Program-made: the position numbers and the translations under genes
The notes under the pieces: model-generated
Seen by the model: the letters and a program-made list of their open reading frames with translations, nothing else
Database searches by the model: none
Told to the model about the DNA's origin: nothing
In this document: positions 34,228 through 46,235 of the stretch, in pieces
Numbering within the stretch: the first letter of the stretch is position 1
How the letters are laid out: the number at the start of each line of letters is the position of its first letter
Assembly (NCBI GenBank): GCA_902826455.1
Contig: CADEEV010000002.1
Coordinates: forward strand, 1-64,000
DNA from: an uncultured Acidobacteriota bacterium
GTDB lineage: Bacteria; Acidobacteriota; Vicinamibacteria; Fen-336
Length of the DNA stretch: 64,000 bases
Reading direction: 5' to 3'

Positions 34228-35361
34228 TCACTTCTCAGCACCTACCAGCCGCGCGATGAAGCCCCAGCCGCCGCCCAGCTCGCTCAACCCGAGCACCAGC
34301 TCGTTCTTGCCCTTCGTTAGCGGCAGGTAGAGCGTGTCGTTCTCCGGGTTCACGATGCCGAGGAACGCCGGGTCGCGGAAGTTCTGCGCGCTTCGGCCGC
34401 GCCACAGGATGCGGCCGTTCAGGAACACGCTGACGTCGTCGCTGTAGCCGAGCTCCAGCTTCTTCACCTGGTCGCGGTCGGAGTCGATCGTCGTGCGGGC
34501 GTAGACGAGCTTCATGCCCGGCTGCGGGTCGAGGCGCTTCGACCAGTCGTTCGCGAACGAGACGCGCGGGTGCGGGGCGGGGAGCACGCGATAGAGGACG
34601 ACGAAGCCGGGAGGCTCGGCCGCGACGTCCTGCCACGTCATCGACGCCGCTTCCGTCGGCGACAGCGGCTTTTCGAGACCGCGGGCGAGGGCGTCGAGCA
34701 CCGGTGAGATCTGCCACTGCGTGAGCGTGCCTGCGGGCATCGGCGGCTCGTGGCGCTGCCAGGGCACGTCCGGCGTCTGGCGCACCTCGAAGTTCGAGAA
34801 GTAGGTCTCGCCGATCAGCACGGCCAGGGCGATCTGGCCCTTCTGTACGCCGCTCTTCAGGTCGGGCATGACGAGGGCCGGCGTCGTCATGTCCTTCACG
34901 AACAGCTTCGCCTGCGCGCCCGCGATCTCGAGGCGCAGGTGGAACCACTCGTTCTTCGGGATGTCCACGGGCCCCGTGAAGCCGGGGCCGTTGTAGATCT
35001 GCCAGTTGAGGCCGGTGTGCAGCACCGGCGTGTACTGCATGGCGTCGGCGAGTCCCGACTTGTGCTGGCGCAGGTAGACCCACTCGCCATCCTCGCCCTC
35101 GAGGCGGAACTGGATGCCGAAGAAGCCGCGGGCGGCGGGCGTCGAGACGTCCACGTCGATCACGCCGTCCCGCAGCTCCAGGTCCTTGAGGACGGCCCCG
35201 CCGCCGTCGAAGCGCAGGGCCTTGCGGCCCTGGTGGTCCACGACCTCGGCCTTGCCCTCGAGCTCCCAGCGCGGCGAATCCGCGGGAACCCCGACGGGGG
35301 CTTGTGCGTGAACGAGTGACGTGAGCAGGAGAGCGGGAGTGGCCAGCATCGGGAGTCGCAT
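34228..35361 (-). CDS. Secreted LamG/DUF1080-like protein
   Basis: A 377-residue exported protein. Signal peptide MRLPMLATPALLLTSLVHAQ. Residues ~25-200 form a concanavalin-A-like jelly roll (RKALRFDGGGAVLKDLEL, GFFGIQFRLEGEDGEWVYLR, NEWFHLRLEIAGAQAKLFVK, ALVMPDLKSG), the fold shared by LamG and DUF1080 (3-keto-glycoside hydrolase-like) proteins. The second half holds another beta-sandwich (YSDDVSVFLNGRILWRGRSA then NELVLGLSELGGGWGFIARL). It probably binds or acts on a carbohydrate; no catalytic residue can be assigned. ATG 35361 is chosen because the signal peptide starts there; the frame is open further upstream. It is divergent from the ADOP permease. Confidence 0.75.
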   Translation of the reverse strand: MRLPMLATPALLLTSLVHAQAPVGVPADSPRWELEGKAEVVDHQGRKALRFDGGGAVLKDLELRDGVIDVDVSTPAARGFFGIQFRLEGEDGEWVYLRQHKSGLADAMQYTPVLHTGLNWQIYNGPGFTGPVDIPKNEWFHLRLEIAGAQAKLFVKDMTTPALVMPDLKSGVQKGQIALAVLIGETYFSNFEVRQTPDVPWQRHEPPMPAGTLTQWQISPVLDALARGLEKPLSPTEAASMTWQDVAAEPPGFVVLYRVLPAPHPRVSFANDWSKRLDPQPGMKLVYARTTIDSDRDQVKKLELGYSDDVSVFLNGRILWRGRSAQNFRDPAFLGIVNPENDTLYLPLTKGKNELVLGLSELGGGWGFIARLVGAEK

Positions 35362-35584
35362 GGGGCGACGCACAGCAGTCGCCGTGCCATGAAGCCGTCC
35401 CGGATTTCTTCCGCTGGCCCCGGCCCGCCGCGGGTTCGTAAGCAGGAACGGTTGTTTCCGGGACGATTCAATCCCGCAAGCGCACAGTCGGCGTCTCAAG
35501 CGATCGAGATCGTCGCGGATTCGCGGCAAACGGGCGCACGGGCGCTTGGACGGCGCTGGCATGGCAACTGAAGTGAGGAGATCC

Positions 35585-38011
35585 ATGGACACCCTGAAGC
35601 AGGACCTGCGCTACGCGCTCCGGACGCTCTGGGCGAAGCCGGGCTTCACCGCCATCGCGGTCGCGACCCTGGCCCTCGGCATCGGCGGCTCGACGGCGAT
35701 ATTCAGCCTCGTGAACGCCGTCCTGCTGAAGCCCTTGCCGTTCCCCGAGCCCGAGCGTCTGCTCATGGTCTGGGAGGACGCCACCTACGCCGGCTTCCCG
35801 CGCAACGACCTGGCGCCGGGCAACTTCGGCATCCTCGCGGCCGAGAACCAGGTCTTCGAGAGCGTGGCGGCGATCCGCCAGCTGAGCTCGAACCTGACGA
35901 CCGGCGGCGAGCCGCTGAAGGTCGACACGCGCGGCGTCAGCGCCTCGTTCTTCCCGCTGCTCGGGGTCGCGCCGAGGCTGGGCCGGGCGTTCACGCCCGA
36001 CGAAGACAAGCCCGGAGCCGCGGCGGTCGTCGTGATCAGCCACGGTCTCTGGCAGGGCCGCTTCGGGGGAGACCCGGCCATCGTTGGAAGCGAGGTGCTG
36101 CTCGACGGCCGGAAGCACACGGTGATCGGCGTGATGCCCCGGGGCTTCCAGTTCGCCGAGGCGACGGTCGGGCTCTGGATTCCTGCCGCGCTCACGGCCG
36201 AGGAGCTGACGAACCACGGCAGCCACTACCTGCACACGGTGGCGCGCCTCAAGCCGGGGGTCAGCGTCGCCCAGGCCGACGCCGACGTGAAGGCGATCGC
36301 CGCGCGCATCTCGAGGGAATTCCCCGACGGCGCGCGCGAGCTCAAGAGCTACGTCCTGCCCTTGCGCGACGAGCTCGTCGGCGACGCGCGGCAGCCGCTG
36401 CTGCTGCTCTCGCTCGCGATCGCGTCGGTGCTCCTGATCGCGTGCGCGAACATCGCCGGCCTCCTGCTCGCCCGCGCCGCGTCGCGCCAGCGCGAGATCG
36501 CCGTCCGCATGGCGCTGGGCGCGGGCCGCGGCCGGCTCGTGCGGCAGCTCATGACCGAGAGCGTCGTGCTCGCGATGCTCGGCGTCGTGCCCGGTTTGTT
36601 CGTGGCGTTCTGGGCGCTCGGCTTCCTCGAGCAGCTGGTACCCGCCGGCCTGGTGCTGGCCGTGCAGCCCGGCCTCGACGCGCGCGCTCTCCTGTGCGCG
36701 ATCGGGCTGTCGCTCGCGACGGGCCTCCTGTTCGGCCTCGTGCCCGCCCTGCAGACGGCGCGGGTCGACGCGATCGAGCCTCTGCGCCAGGGCCGCTCGG
36801 CCGGCCACGCGGGCCCGCGGCGGATGCGCGACGCGCTCATCGTGGGCGAGGTCGCGGCGACGCTCGTGCTCGTGGTGGGCGCGGGCCTGCTCGGCCAGGC
36901 GCTCTACCGGATGCGCTACGTCGACCTCGGCCTCCGGCCCGAAGGCCTCCTGACGCTACGGACGGTTCTGCCGGAGCAGAAGTACGGCGAGGGCTCGCGT
37001 CGAGCCGCGTTCTACGAAGGCGTCCTCGAGCGCGTCCGGCAGGTCCCGGGTGTCGTCTCGGCGGGCTACGGCACGTCGGTGCCGCTCGAGTGGAAGGGAG
37101 GCACGAACGGCTTCACGCCGGAAGGCTTCACGCGCCCCGAGCCCGGGCTCTCGTACGACGCGAACGATCGGCAGGTGAGCGTCGACTTCCTCAAGGCCCT
37201 CGGCATCCCGCTGAAGCGCGGCCGCGCCTTCGAGAACACCGACCGCGCCGAGTCCCTGAAGGTCGCCCTCGTCAACGAGACGATGGCCCGCCAGTACTGG
37301 CCGGGCCAGGACGCGATCGGCAAGCGCTTCAAGCTGGCGGATCCCGAGAGCGACGTGCCGTGGGTGACGATCGTCGGCGTCGTCGGGGACGTGCGCCAGA
37401 TGGGCCTCGACGCTCCGGTGAAGGCCGAGATGTACCTGCCGTATTCCCAGGCGGATGACCAGCCCTGGTTCGCGCCCCGCGACCTCGCGGTGCGCACGCG
37501 CGTGGCGCCGATGAGCCTCGTCGCGGCGGTCAAGCAGGCCGTCGCCGCGGCCGATCCCGAGCAGGCCGTCTCCAACATCCGCACCTTCGACGAGATCCTG
37601 GACGAGCAGGTCGTGCAGCGACGGCTGGGCGCCACGCTGCTCTCGGCCTTTGCGGCCCTCGCGCTGCTGCTCGCCTCGCTCGGCATCTACGGCGTCCTGT
37701 CGTACTTCGTGGCGCAGCACACGCCCGAGATCGGCGTGCGCGTGGCCCTGGGCGCGACGGCCGCGGACATCGGGAAGCTCGTGCTCGGCCGCGGCCTCGG
37801 TCTCGTGCTGAGCGGCGTCGCCCTCGGCACGCTGGGCGGCGTCGCCCTCACGCGGCTGCTCTCGAGCCTGCTCTACGGCGTCAGCGCCACCGACCCGGCG
37901 ACGTTCGCAGCGGCCGGCGCGCTGATCGTCGCCCTCGCCCTCGTCGCGTCCTGGATCCCGGCGCGGCGCGCGATCCGCGTCGACCCGACGGTCGCCATGC
38001 GGGCGGAGTAG
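35585..38011 (+). CDS. ADOP-family ABC transporter permease (MacB/FtsX type)
   Basis: An 808-residue permease with two FtsX/MacB-PCD units. The N-terminal block DLRYALRTLWAKPGFTAIAV and ALGIGGSTAIFSLVNAVLLK is the signature of acidobacterial duplicated orphan permeases. A membrane helix near 25-45 is followed by a periplasmic domain, three helices at about 270-400, a second such set starting near 425, and final helices near 690-800 (GIYGVLSYFVAQHTPEIGVR, ARRAIRVDPTVAMRAE). No ATPase or adaptor gene is adjacent, as is usual for these orphans, so the cargo is unknown. GAGGAG lies four bases before the ATG. The stop is only five bases from the convergent anti-sigma-like gene. Confidence 0.92.
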   Translation: MDTLKQDLRYALRTLWAKPGFTAIAVATLALGIGGSTAIFSLVNAVLLKPLPFPEPERLLMVWEDATYAGFPRNDLAPGNFGILAAENQVFESVAAIRQLSSNLTTGGEPLKVDTRGVSASFFPLLGVAPRLGRAFTPDEDKPGAAAVVVISHGLWQGRFGGDPAIVGSEVLLDGRKHTVIGVMPRGFQFAEATVGLWIPAALTAEELTNHGSHYLHTVARLKPGVSVAQADADVKAIAARISREFPDGARELKSYVLPLRDELVGDARQPLLLLSLAIASVLLIACANIAGLLLARAASRQREIAVRMALGAGRGRLVRQLMTESVVLAMLGVVPGLFVAFWALGFLEQLVPAGLVLAVQPGLDARALLCAIGLSLATGLLFGLVPALQTARVDAIEPLRQGRSAGHAGPRRMRDALIVGEVAATLVLVVGAGLLGQALYRMRYVDLGLRPEGLLTLRTVLPEQKYGEGSRRAAFYEGVLERVRQVPGVVSAGYGTSVPLEWKGGTNGFTPEGFTRPEPGLSYDANDRQVSVDFLKALGIPLKRGRAFENTDRAESLKVALVNETMARQYWPGQDAIGKRFKLADPESDVPWVTIVGVVGDVRQMGLDAPVKAEMYLPYSQADDQPWFAPRDLAVRTRVAPMSLVAAVKQAVAAADPEQAVSNIRTFDEILDEQVVQRRLGATLLSAFAALALLLASLGIYGVLSYFVAQHTPEIGVRVALGATAADIGKLVLGRGLGLVLSGVALGTLGGVALTRLLSSLLYGVSATDPATFAAAGALIVALALVASWIPARRAIRVDPTVAMRAE

Positions 38012-38016
38012 CCGGC

Positions 38017-38340
38017 TCAGGAGCGGACGAACAGCCGGGGCAGCCGCGCCAGCGTCAGCGCCACCGCGACTCCGAGCGCGGCCTGCCCGAGCTGAAGTGC
38101 GACACCGAGGCGCGGGGCGACGCCGTCCCAGGCCCGGCCGAGGTCCGGCGCCAGCCACGTCGCCGCGGCCGACAGCGCGGCGCATGCGGCGACACCCAGC
38201 CCGAGCCGGCCCCACGGGAAGCGCAGCGGCGGCGGCACCTCGGCCTCGGCGCGCACCGCGTCCATGACCCGCAGCGTGAAGCCGGACGAGGGCTCGATCG
38301 TGTCGCTTCGCAGCGCGCGGTCGACGGCGTCTTCGTTCAT
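38017..38340 (-). CDS. Putative anti-sigma factor, small membrane protein
   Basis: A 107-residue protein. The N-terminus MNEDAVDRALRSDTIEPSSG followed by FTLRVMDAVR looks like the cytoplasmic part of short anti-sigma proteins. Two membrane helices follow near 45-65 and 85-102. Its ATG overlaps the TGA of the ECF sigma gene as ATGA, the standard sigma/anti-sigma coupling. It lacks the HxxxCxxC zinc motif of ZAS-type anti-sigmas, so the role is inferred from position and layout only. Confidence 0.65.
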   Translation of the reverse strand: MNEDAVDRALRSDTIEPSSGFTLRVMDAVRAEAEVPPPLRFPWGRLGLGVAACAALSAAATWLAPDLGRAWDGVAPRLGVALQLGQAALGVAVALTLARLPRLFVRS

Positions 38341-38879
38341 GCGCTCTCCGGGCAACGGCGCTTCAAGAGCTCGCGGCCGCGGCGCAGGCGCGCCTTCAGC
38401 GTGCCCTCGGGGAGGCCCAGCGTGCGCGCCGCCTCCGCGACGTCCATGTCGTGGAAATAGAACATGAGGATCGGCTCGCGGTAACGCGCCGGCAGGGTCA
38501 ACACCGCGTGCCGTACCCTTTCGTCGCGCTGCCGACCGTCCAGCGCCTGCTCGAGACCTCCACCGACGCCGAAGGCCTGCGCTTCGTCGAGCGCGAGGAG
38601 CGGCGGTCCCTCGGCGCGCAGCCGTGACCGGTACGTGTTGAGGGCGATCGCCGTGAGCCAGGTCGAGAAGGCCGCGTCGCCCCGGAAGGCGGCCAGCGAC
38701 CGGAAGGCTTTGAGGAAGGCGTCCTGGGCCATGTCTTCGGCCGTGGTCCGGTCGCGGCAGAAGCGCCACGCGAGGCCGACCAGCCGGCCCTGCCAGCGGC
38801 GGACGATGCCCTCGAACGCGGCGAGGTCTCCTTCGAGCACCCGCCGGACGTCGTCGGAGTCGGCATCTTCCGTTCCCAT
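38337..38879 (-). CDS. ECF-type RNA polymerase sigma factor
   Basis: A 180-residue sigma-70 family factor. Region 2 is seen in FEGIVRRWQGRLVGLAWRFC, DRTTAEDMAQDAFLKAFRSL and FSTWLTAIALNTYRSRLR. Region 4 follows in LPARYREPILMFYFHDMDVA and LGLPEGTLKARLRRGRELLK. Regions 1.1 and 3 are absent, as in ECF factors. It probably directs an envelope or stress regulon together with the overlapping membrane protein. ATG 38879 is chosen because residues from there match the family start; an upstream in-frame ATG at 38912 adds 11 poorly conserved residues. It is divergent from a small membrane-protein gene with only 131 bases between them. Confidence 0.9.
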   Translation of the reverse strand: MGTEDADSDDVRRVLEGDLAAFEGIVRRWQGRLVGLAWRFCRDRTTAEDMAQDAFLKAFRSLAAFRGDAAFSTWLTAIALNTYRSRLRAEGPPLLALDEAQAFGVGGGLEQALDGRQRDERVRHAVLTLPARYREPILMFYFHDMDVAEAARTLGLPEGTLKARLRRGRELLKRRCPESA

Positions 38880-39010
38880 CCTGCCTTTGCCCGATTCGAC
38901 GCCAGGGCCCACGTGCAGGATGCCTTTTCTTCGGCCGCGGCGATATCGGGAAGAAAGTGCATCCCCGGCGGGCGGTCCCGGGTCTCATGTGGCGAAAGCG
39001 AAGGGAGACC

Positions 39011-39400
39011 ATGGATAACGCAGCATTGTTCGTGTTCCTGGCGGCGGCCTCGATCGCGGTGTTCGCGTTCCTGAGCATCGCCGTCTGGGTCCAGGGCCAG
39101 GGGTCCGAGCGCAAGGCCCGCGACCGTTTCGCGCTCCTCAAGACGCTGGCCGAGAACTCCGGAGAGAACGCACAGCGCGTCCTCGCGTACCTGCGGGAGG
39201 AGGACGAGCGCAAGGCCCTGCGGCGCGAGCGGGAGGAGCGCAACGGCTTCCGGATCGGGGGGCTCGTCTGCGTGGGAGTCGGCATCGGGCTCTGGGTGAT
39301 GATCCCGGTGAACCACGGGGTCGGCCTGCTGGTGATCCTCGTGGGTCTGGCGCTGTTGCCCTTCGGGTTCAGGCGCTCGTCGACGGCAGGCGAACGGTGA
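39011..39400 (+). CDS. Small membrane protein of unknown function
   Basis: A 129-residue protein. It has an N-terminal membrane helix (AALFVFLAAASIAVFAFLSI), a charged cytoplasmic stretch at about 30-78 with long helix character (DRFALLKTLAENSGENAQRV, then EEDERKALRREREERNG), and two closing membrane helices near 82-120. The layout resembles the DUF6249-type small membrane proteins often found next to ECF sigma genes, but I cannot confirm the family. AAGGGAG lies just before the ATG. It is divergent from the sigma gene and so may be its target. Its last 32 bases overlap the end of the convergent histidine kinase gene. Confidence 0.7.
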   Translation: MDNAALFVFLAAASIAVFAFLSIAVWVQGQGSERKARDRFALLKTLAENSGENAQRVLAYLREEDERKALRREREERNGFRIGGLVCVGVGIGLWVMIPVNHGVGLLVILVGLALLPFGFRRSSTAGER

Positions 39401-40456
39401 ACGTGCTGCCGGCGCCGGGCTCGCTCTCGACGTCCACGTCGCCGCGATGCTGGTCGACGATCGCCTTCACGATCGACAGGCCGAGGCCCGTGCCCTCGGT
39501 CTTGCGCTGGCCCGCCGCGGGCACCCGGTAGAACGGCTTGAACAGCTCCGGGATCGCCTCGGGCGGGATGCCGAGGCCGGTGTCGCGCACGCTCAGCGCC
39601 CCGTAGCGGCCGTCGGCGCGGGCCGCGAGCGTCACGCGCCCGCCCGCGGGCGTGTACTTGATCGCGTTCGAGACGAGGTTCTGGACGACCTGGCCGATGC
39701 GCTCCGGATCGGCCAGGACCGTGACGGGCGCCGGCGGCGGCTCGACCTTGAGCTCGACGCCCGCCGCGCGCGCGAAGGCCTCGGCGCGCATGGCCTGGGC
39801 CAGGAGCAGCGGCTCGAGGTCGACGGCCTGCAGCCGCAGCGGCATGCCCTCCTCGATGCGCGACAGGTCCAGCAGGTCGGTCACGAGGCGCAGCATCTCC
39901 TGGCCGCGCTTCTGGATCCCCGCGATCATGGTGCGGGCCTCGTCGTCCGAGAGCGGCGCCCGCGTCGTGAGCAGGTACTCCGCGTTGCCCAGGACGATCG
40001 TGAGGGGGTTCTTGAGATCGTGGGAGATGGTGCGGATCAGCTGGTCCTTGAGGGCCGACAGCGCCACGATCTCGCGGCGCTGCCGCGACAGAGCGAGGTG
40101 CGTCGCGACCCGCGCCAGGACCTCCTCCACCTGGAACGGCTTCGTGACGTAGTCGACGCCGCCGGCACGGAAGCCCTCGACCTTGTCGGCCATGTCGCCG
40201 CCGGCGGAGAGGAACATGACCGGGATGTCGCGGGTGGTGGGATCGGCCTTGAGGCGGCGGCAGATCTCGTAGCCGTCCATGCCCGGCAGGCGCACGTCGA
40301 GCAACACGAGGTCGGGCGCCGGGTTGGCGGCCGCGGCGTTCAGGGCGACCTCGCCGCGCATGGCGGTCAGCACCGTGTAGCCTTCGGCCTTCAGGAGGTC
40401 GTGGGCCACGCGCAGGTTCTCGGCGGCGTCGTCGACGATCAGGATGCGGCCGCGGC

Positions 40457-40460
<4 letters not shown>
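39369..40460 (-). CDS. Receiver-histidine kinase (REC-HisKA-HATPase)
   Basis: A 363-residue cytoplasmic protein. The N-terminal receiver has acidic residues at [12 protein letters not shown], phospho-acceptor D55 in [13 protein letters not shown] and K107 in VTKPF. A HisKA domain with H147 in [20 protein letters not shown] and a HATPase_c domain follow, with N-box [18 protein letters not shown]1 [11 protein letters not shown], and G2 [12 protein letters not shown]. It can receive a phosphoryl group and autophosphorylate, so it suits an intermediate step of a relay. Its ATG overlaps the stop of the upstream hybrid kinase (ATGA), so the two form one unit. No DNA-binding output gene is adjacent. 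Confidence 0.92.
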
Positions 40461-43633
<3,173 letters not shown>

Positions 43634-43737
43634 CGTGTCGGGGGCGCGGCCCCTATGGTAGCTCCGGTCGCGCGCGCCGCCGCTTCGTCGCGGCGTCATC
43701 ACGGCGCCGCCATGTGCGGCCGATAGCTTCGGGATCG

Positions 43738-44208
43738 ATGCACACGCTCCTGCTGTCCCTGCTCCTGCTCGCGGGCGTCGACGCCGCGCCGGCGCCCCCC
43801 GAGCCGCTCTCCTTCCGCGAGTTCTTCGAGCCGAAGGCCCGCACCCTGACGCCCAGCGCCCGCCTTCTCGGTCTCGCCGGCAAGCGCGTCAGGATCGCCG
43901 GCTTCATGGCCGAGATGGAGCTCCCAGCCAAGGGCGGGTTCTACCTCTGCCCGTACCCGCTGTTCGCGGCCGAGGGCGGGGGAGGCACCGCCGATCTGCC
44001 GCCGAGCGCCGTCTTCGTCGTGGTCAGCTCCGCGGCCGGCCAGGAGCTCGAGACCCTGAAGCGCCCCGTCGAAGTCACCGGCATCCTCGAGATCGGCCCG
44101 CAGACCGACCCCGAGGGCCGCGTCACCCGCATCCGCATCGTCCTCGACCGACCGAAGGCCGGGGAGACCCCGTCGTTTCCAACCCAAGCCGAAGAGGTGA
44201 ATCGATGA
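43738..44208 (+). CDS. Secreted DUF3299-like protein
   Basis: A 156-residue protein with a signal peptide ([18 protein letters not shown]). The core [20 protein letters not shown], then [11 protein letters not shown] and [12 protein letters not shown], has the strand pattern of DUF3299 proteins, small periplasmic OB-like domains of unknown function; the match is moderate. There is no convincing Shine-Dalgarno. TAGCTT (43724-43729) lies eight bases before the ATG, suggesting a near-leaderless transcript. The TGA overlaps the ATG of the alkaline phosphatase gene (ATGA), so the two are co-translated and this protein may assist metal supply or folding of the phosphatase; that is inference. Confidence 0.65.
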   Translation: MHTLLLSLLLLAGVDAAPAPPEPLSFREFFEPKARTLTPSARLLGLAGKRVRIAGFMAEMELPAKGGFYLCPYPLFAAEGGGGTADLPPSAVFVVVSSAAGQELETLKRPVEVTGILEIGPQTDPEGRVTRIRIVLDRPKAGETPSFPTQAEEVNR

Positions 44209-46160
44209 AGCCTGCCGTCTCGCGCGCGCTCCAGGGCGCGGCACTCTCCGCCCTCTGCCTGGTCGCACCCTTCGCGTCGGCCAAGCCGACGATCCAGATC
44301 ACGCCGCCCACGGGCGCGCGCTTCTTGTCGGGTCAGCGCTTCGACCTGCGCGTCGAGGGCAAAGGCACCGGTCCGTTCTCGGCCACGCTCAAGATCGACG
44401 GTCTCGCCGTTCCGTTCAGCTCCGGCGTGCAGAACAGCCTCGAGACCGACGGCGTGACGACGGCCGGCTTCGGCGGCTTCAACCGCCGCGGCTACATCAA
44501 CATCGAGCCGGGCGTCCACAAGATCACCGCCACCTTCAAGGATGCGACGGGCACGTCGACCGCGACGTCCCAGTTCGAGATCGTGGACGTCGGCGGCGCC
44601 GGCCAGGTCAAGAACGTCATCATCATGCTGGGCGACGGCATGGGCCTCTCCCACCGCACGGCCGCGCGCCTCGTGCGCTATGGCTCGACGGCCGGTCAGC
44701 CCAACGGCTACCTCGCCATGGACAAGTTCCCCGGCACGGGCCTCGTGACGACGGCCTCGCTCAACAGCGTCATCACCGACTCGGCCCCCGGCATGGCCGG
44801 CTACGTGTCCGGCACGCATACCCAGAACGGGCAGGAGGGCGTGTATCCCGCCAACATGACGAACCCGTTCTACTACCCGCGGGTCGAGTACCTGGCGGAG
44901 TTCATGGCGCGCCAGCGCGGCGCCTCCCTCGGCATCGTGAGCACCGCCGACGTCGAAGACGCGACGCCGGCCGCGAACGCGGTGCACACCGGCAACCGGG
45001 GCGCGGGCCAGGGCATCGTCGACCAGTACCTGGACGAGTCGGCCCGCACGGGCCTGCGCGTCTTGATGGGCGGCGGACGCCGCTGGTTCCTGCCCTCGAG
45101 CGAGTTCGGCTCGAGCCGGGGCTCGGGCAACGACTACGCGAGTCTGCCTGCCGACGTGCAGGCGGCCTGGGGCGTCGGACCCGGCGCGATCGACGGAGCG
45201 CGCAACCTGATCGGCGACTTCCAGGCGGCGGGCTTCACCTACGTCGAGACGGCCACGGAGCTCAGCGGCGCCGGCGCGCCCAACAAGCTGCTCGGGCTGT
45301 TCGGCTACGGGAACATGAACGTGGCGATCGACAAGATCGCCCACCGGCGCGATGCGGGCTCGGACGCGGGTCAGATCGTCGAGGACTACCACGCGCCCGA
45401 CCAGCCCATGCTCGACGAGATGACGAACACCGCCATCAAGGTCCTTCAGAAGAACAAGAACGGCTTCGTGCTGATGGTCGAGGGCGCCCACATCGACAAG
45501 CAGGCCCACTTCATGGACGCCGACCGCTCGATCGGCGAGGTGATCGAGTTCGACGAGGCCGTGGCCGTCGCGCAGAAGTTCGCGCAGACCAAGGGCGACA
45601 CCCTCGTGCTCGTGCTCTCGGACCACGAGTGCTCGGGCTTCAGCGTGATCGGCGCGCTCACCGGCGGCATCGCGAACCTCGAGAACCTGCCCTCCGACGC
45701 GGGCGTCACCGATCCCGCCACCCAGCCCGGCCGTCAGAAGGTGGTCGGCGTGTACGACTCCGCGGGCTTCCCGCAGTACACGATCGAGCCCGACGGCTTC
45801 CCCCAGACCTTCGACATCGACAACAAGATCCTGATCGGCTTCGGCGGCAGCGGCGACCGCTTCGAGGGCTGGCTCGGCAAGCCGCACCCGGTGATCGACT
45901 CGCTGCTCCCGAACAGCATCAAGGCGGAACTCGCCGGCGCCGGCTACGTGGCGCAGCCCTACCAGCGCGAGGAGAGCGCGTTCGGCTTCTTCCTGCGCGG
46001 CCAGGCCGTGGGCCGCGACCAGGCGGTCCACACCGGCAGCGACATCCCCGTCTCCGCCTACAGCAAGAACGAGGCGTGGCGCGACTTCGTGGGCGTCCAG
46101 ACGAACACCGACATCTTCTTCAAGATCTCGCAGGCGGTGTTCGGGCCCGGGCTGTTCTAG
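44205..46160 (+). CDS. Alkaline phosphatase with N-terminal Ig-like domain
   Basis: A 651-residue exported enzyme. A signal peptide precedes a beta-sandwich at about 25-130 (QITPPTGARFLSGQRFDLRV). The catalytic domain begins NVIIMLGDGMGLSHRTAARL, with metal-binding D; the nucleophile is about S193 in ITDSAPGMAGYVSGTHT. Further metal ligands are in FVLMVEGAHIDKQAHFMD and VLVLSDHECSGF. It should hydrolyse phosphomonoesters in the periplasm. The Ig-like addition makes it longer than E. coli PhoA. GAGG lies seven bases before the ATG. A GC-rich hairpin follows the stop. A phosphate-starvation (Pho) box was not identified. Confidence 0.93.
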   Translation: MKPAVSRALQGAALSALCLVAPFASAKPTIQITPPTGARFLSGQRFDLRVEGKGTGPFSATLKIDGLAVPFSSGVQNSLETDGVTTAGFGGFNRRGYINIEPGVHKITATFKDATGTSTATSQFEIVDVGGAGQVKNVIIMLGDGMGLSHRTAARLVRYGSTAGQPNGYLAMDKFPGTGLVTTASLNSVITDSAPGMAGYVSGTHTQNGQEGVYPANMTNPFYYPRVEYLAEFMARQRGASLGIVSTADVEDATPAANAVHTGNRGAGQGIVDQYLDESARTGLRVLMGGGRRWFLPSSEFGSSRGSGNDYASLPADVQAAWGVGPGAIDGARNLIGDFQAAGFTYVETATELSGAGAPNKLLGLFGYGNMNVAIDKIAHRRDAGSDAGQIVEDYHAPDQPMLDEMTNTAIKVLQKNKNGFVLMVEGAHIDKQAHFMDADRSIGEVIEFDEAVAVAQKFAQTKGDTLVLVLSDHECSGFSVIGALTGGIANLENLPSDAGVTDPATQPGRQKVVGVYDSAGFPQYTIEPDGFPQTFDIDNKILIGFGGSGDRFEGWLGKPHPVIDSLLPNSIKAELAGAGYVAQPYQREESAFGFFLRGQAVGRDQAVHTGSDIPVSAYSKNEAWRDFVGVQTNTDIFFKISQAVFGPGLF

Positions 46161-46172
46161 CGTCCCGTCGAT

Positions 46173-46201
46173 GGCGGGGAGGGCGACTCGCCCTTCCCGC
46201 C
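46173..46201 (+). terminator. Hairpin terminator after alkaline phosphatase
   Basis: A 12-bp stem GGCGGGGAGGGC/GCCCTTCCCGCC (one G-T pair) with loop GACTC starts 13 bases after the stop. The following GCTTCCGTCT is only weakly T-rich, so termination may be partial. Confidence 0.65.
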
Positions 46202-46213
46202 GCTTCCGTCTCG

Positions 46214-46219
46214 TATAGT
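46214..46219 (+). promoter_or_regulatory. Candidate -10 box before the alcohol dehydrogenase
   Basis: TATAGT (five of six matches to TATAAT), 16 bases before ATG 46236 and just after the phosphatase terminator. No clear -35 box is seen. Confidence 0.4.
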
Positions 46220-46235
46220 GCGGCGAGGAGGCCCC

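Noticed and set aside
34023-34241. A 72-codon minus-strand frame at the island edge
   Set aside because: It overlaps the end of the LamG-like gene, has no clear ribosome site and no recognisable motif.
35585-38011. MacB-type efflux pump with its own ATPase
   Set aside because: The permease has two FtsX units but no nucleotide-binding domain within it or beside it, so it is called an orphan ADOP permease.
43637-43660. GGGGCCGCGCCCC-like hairpin before the hybrid kinase as a terminator or operator
   Set aside because: Symmetry of this kind is expected by chance in such GC-rich DNA; no T-tract or conserved partner site was seen.
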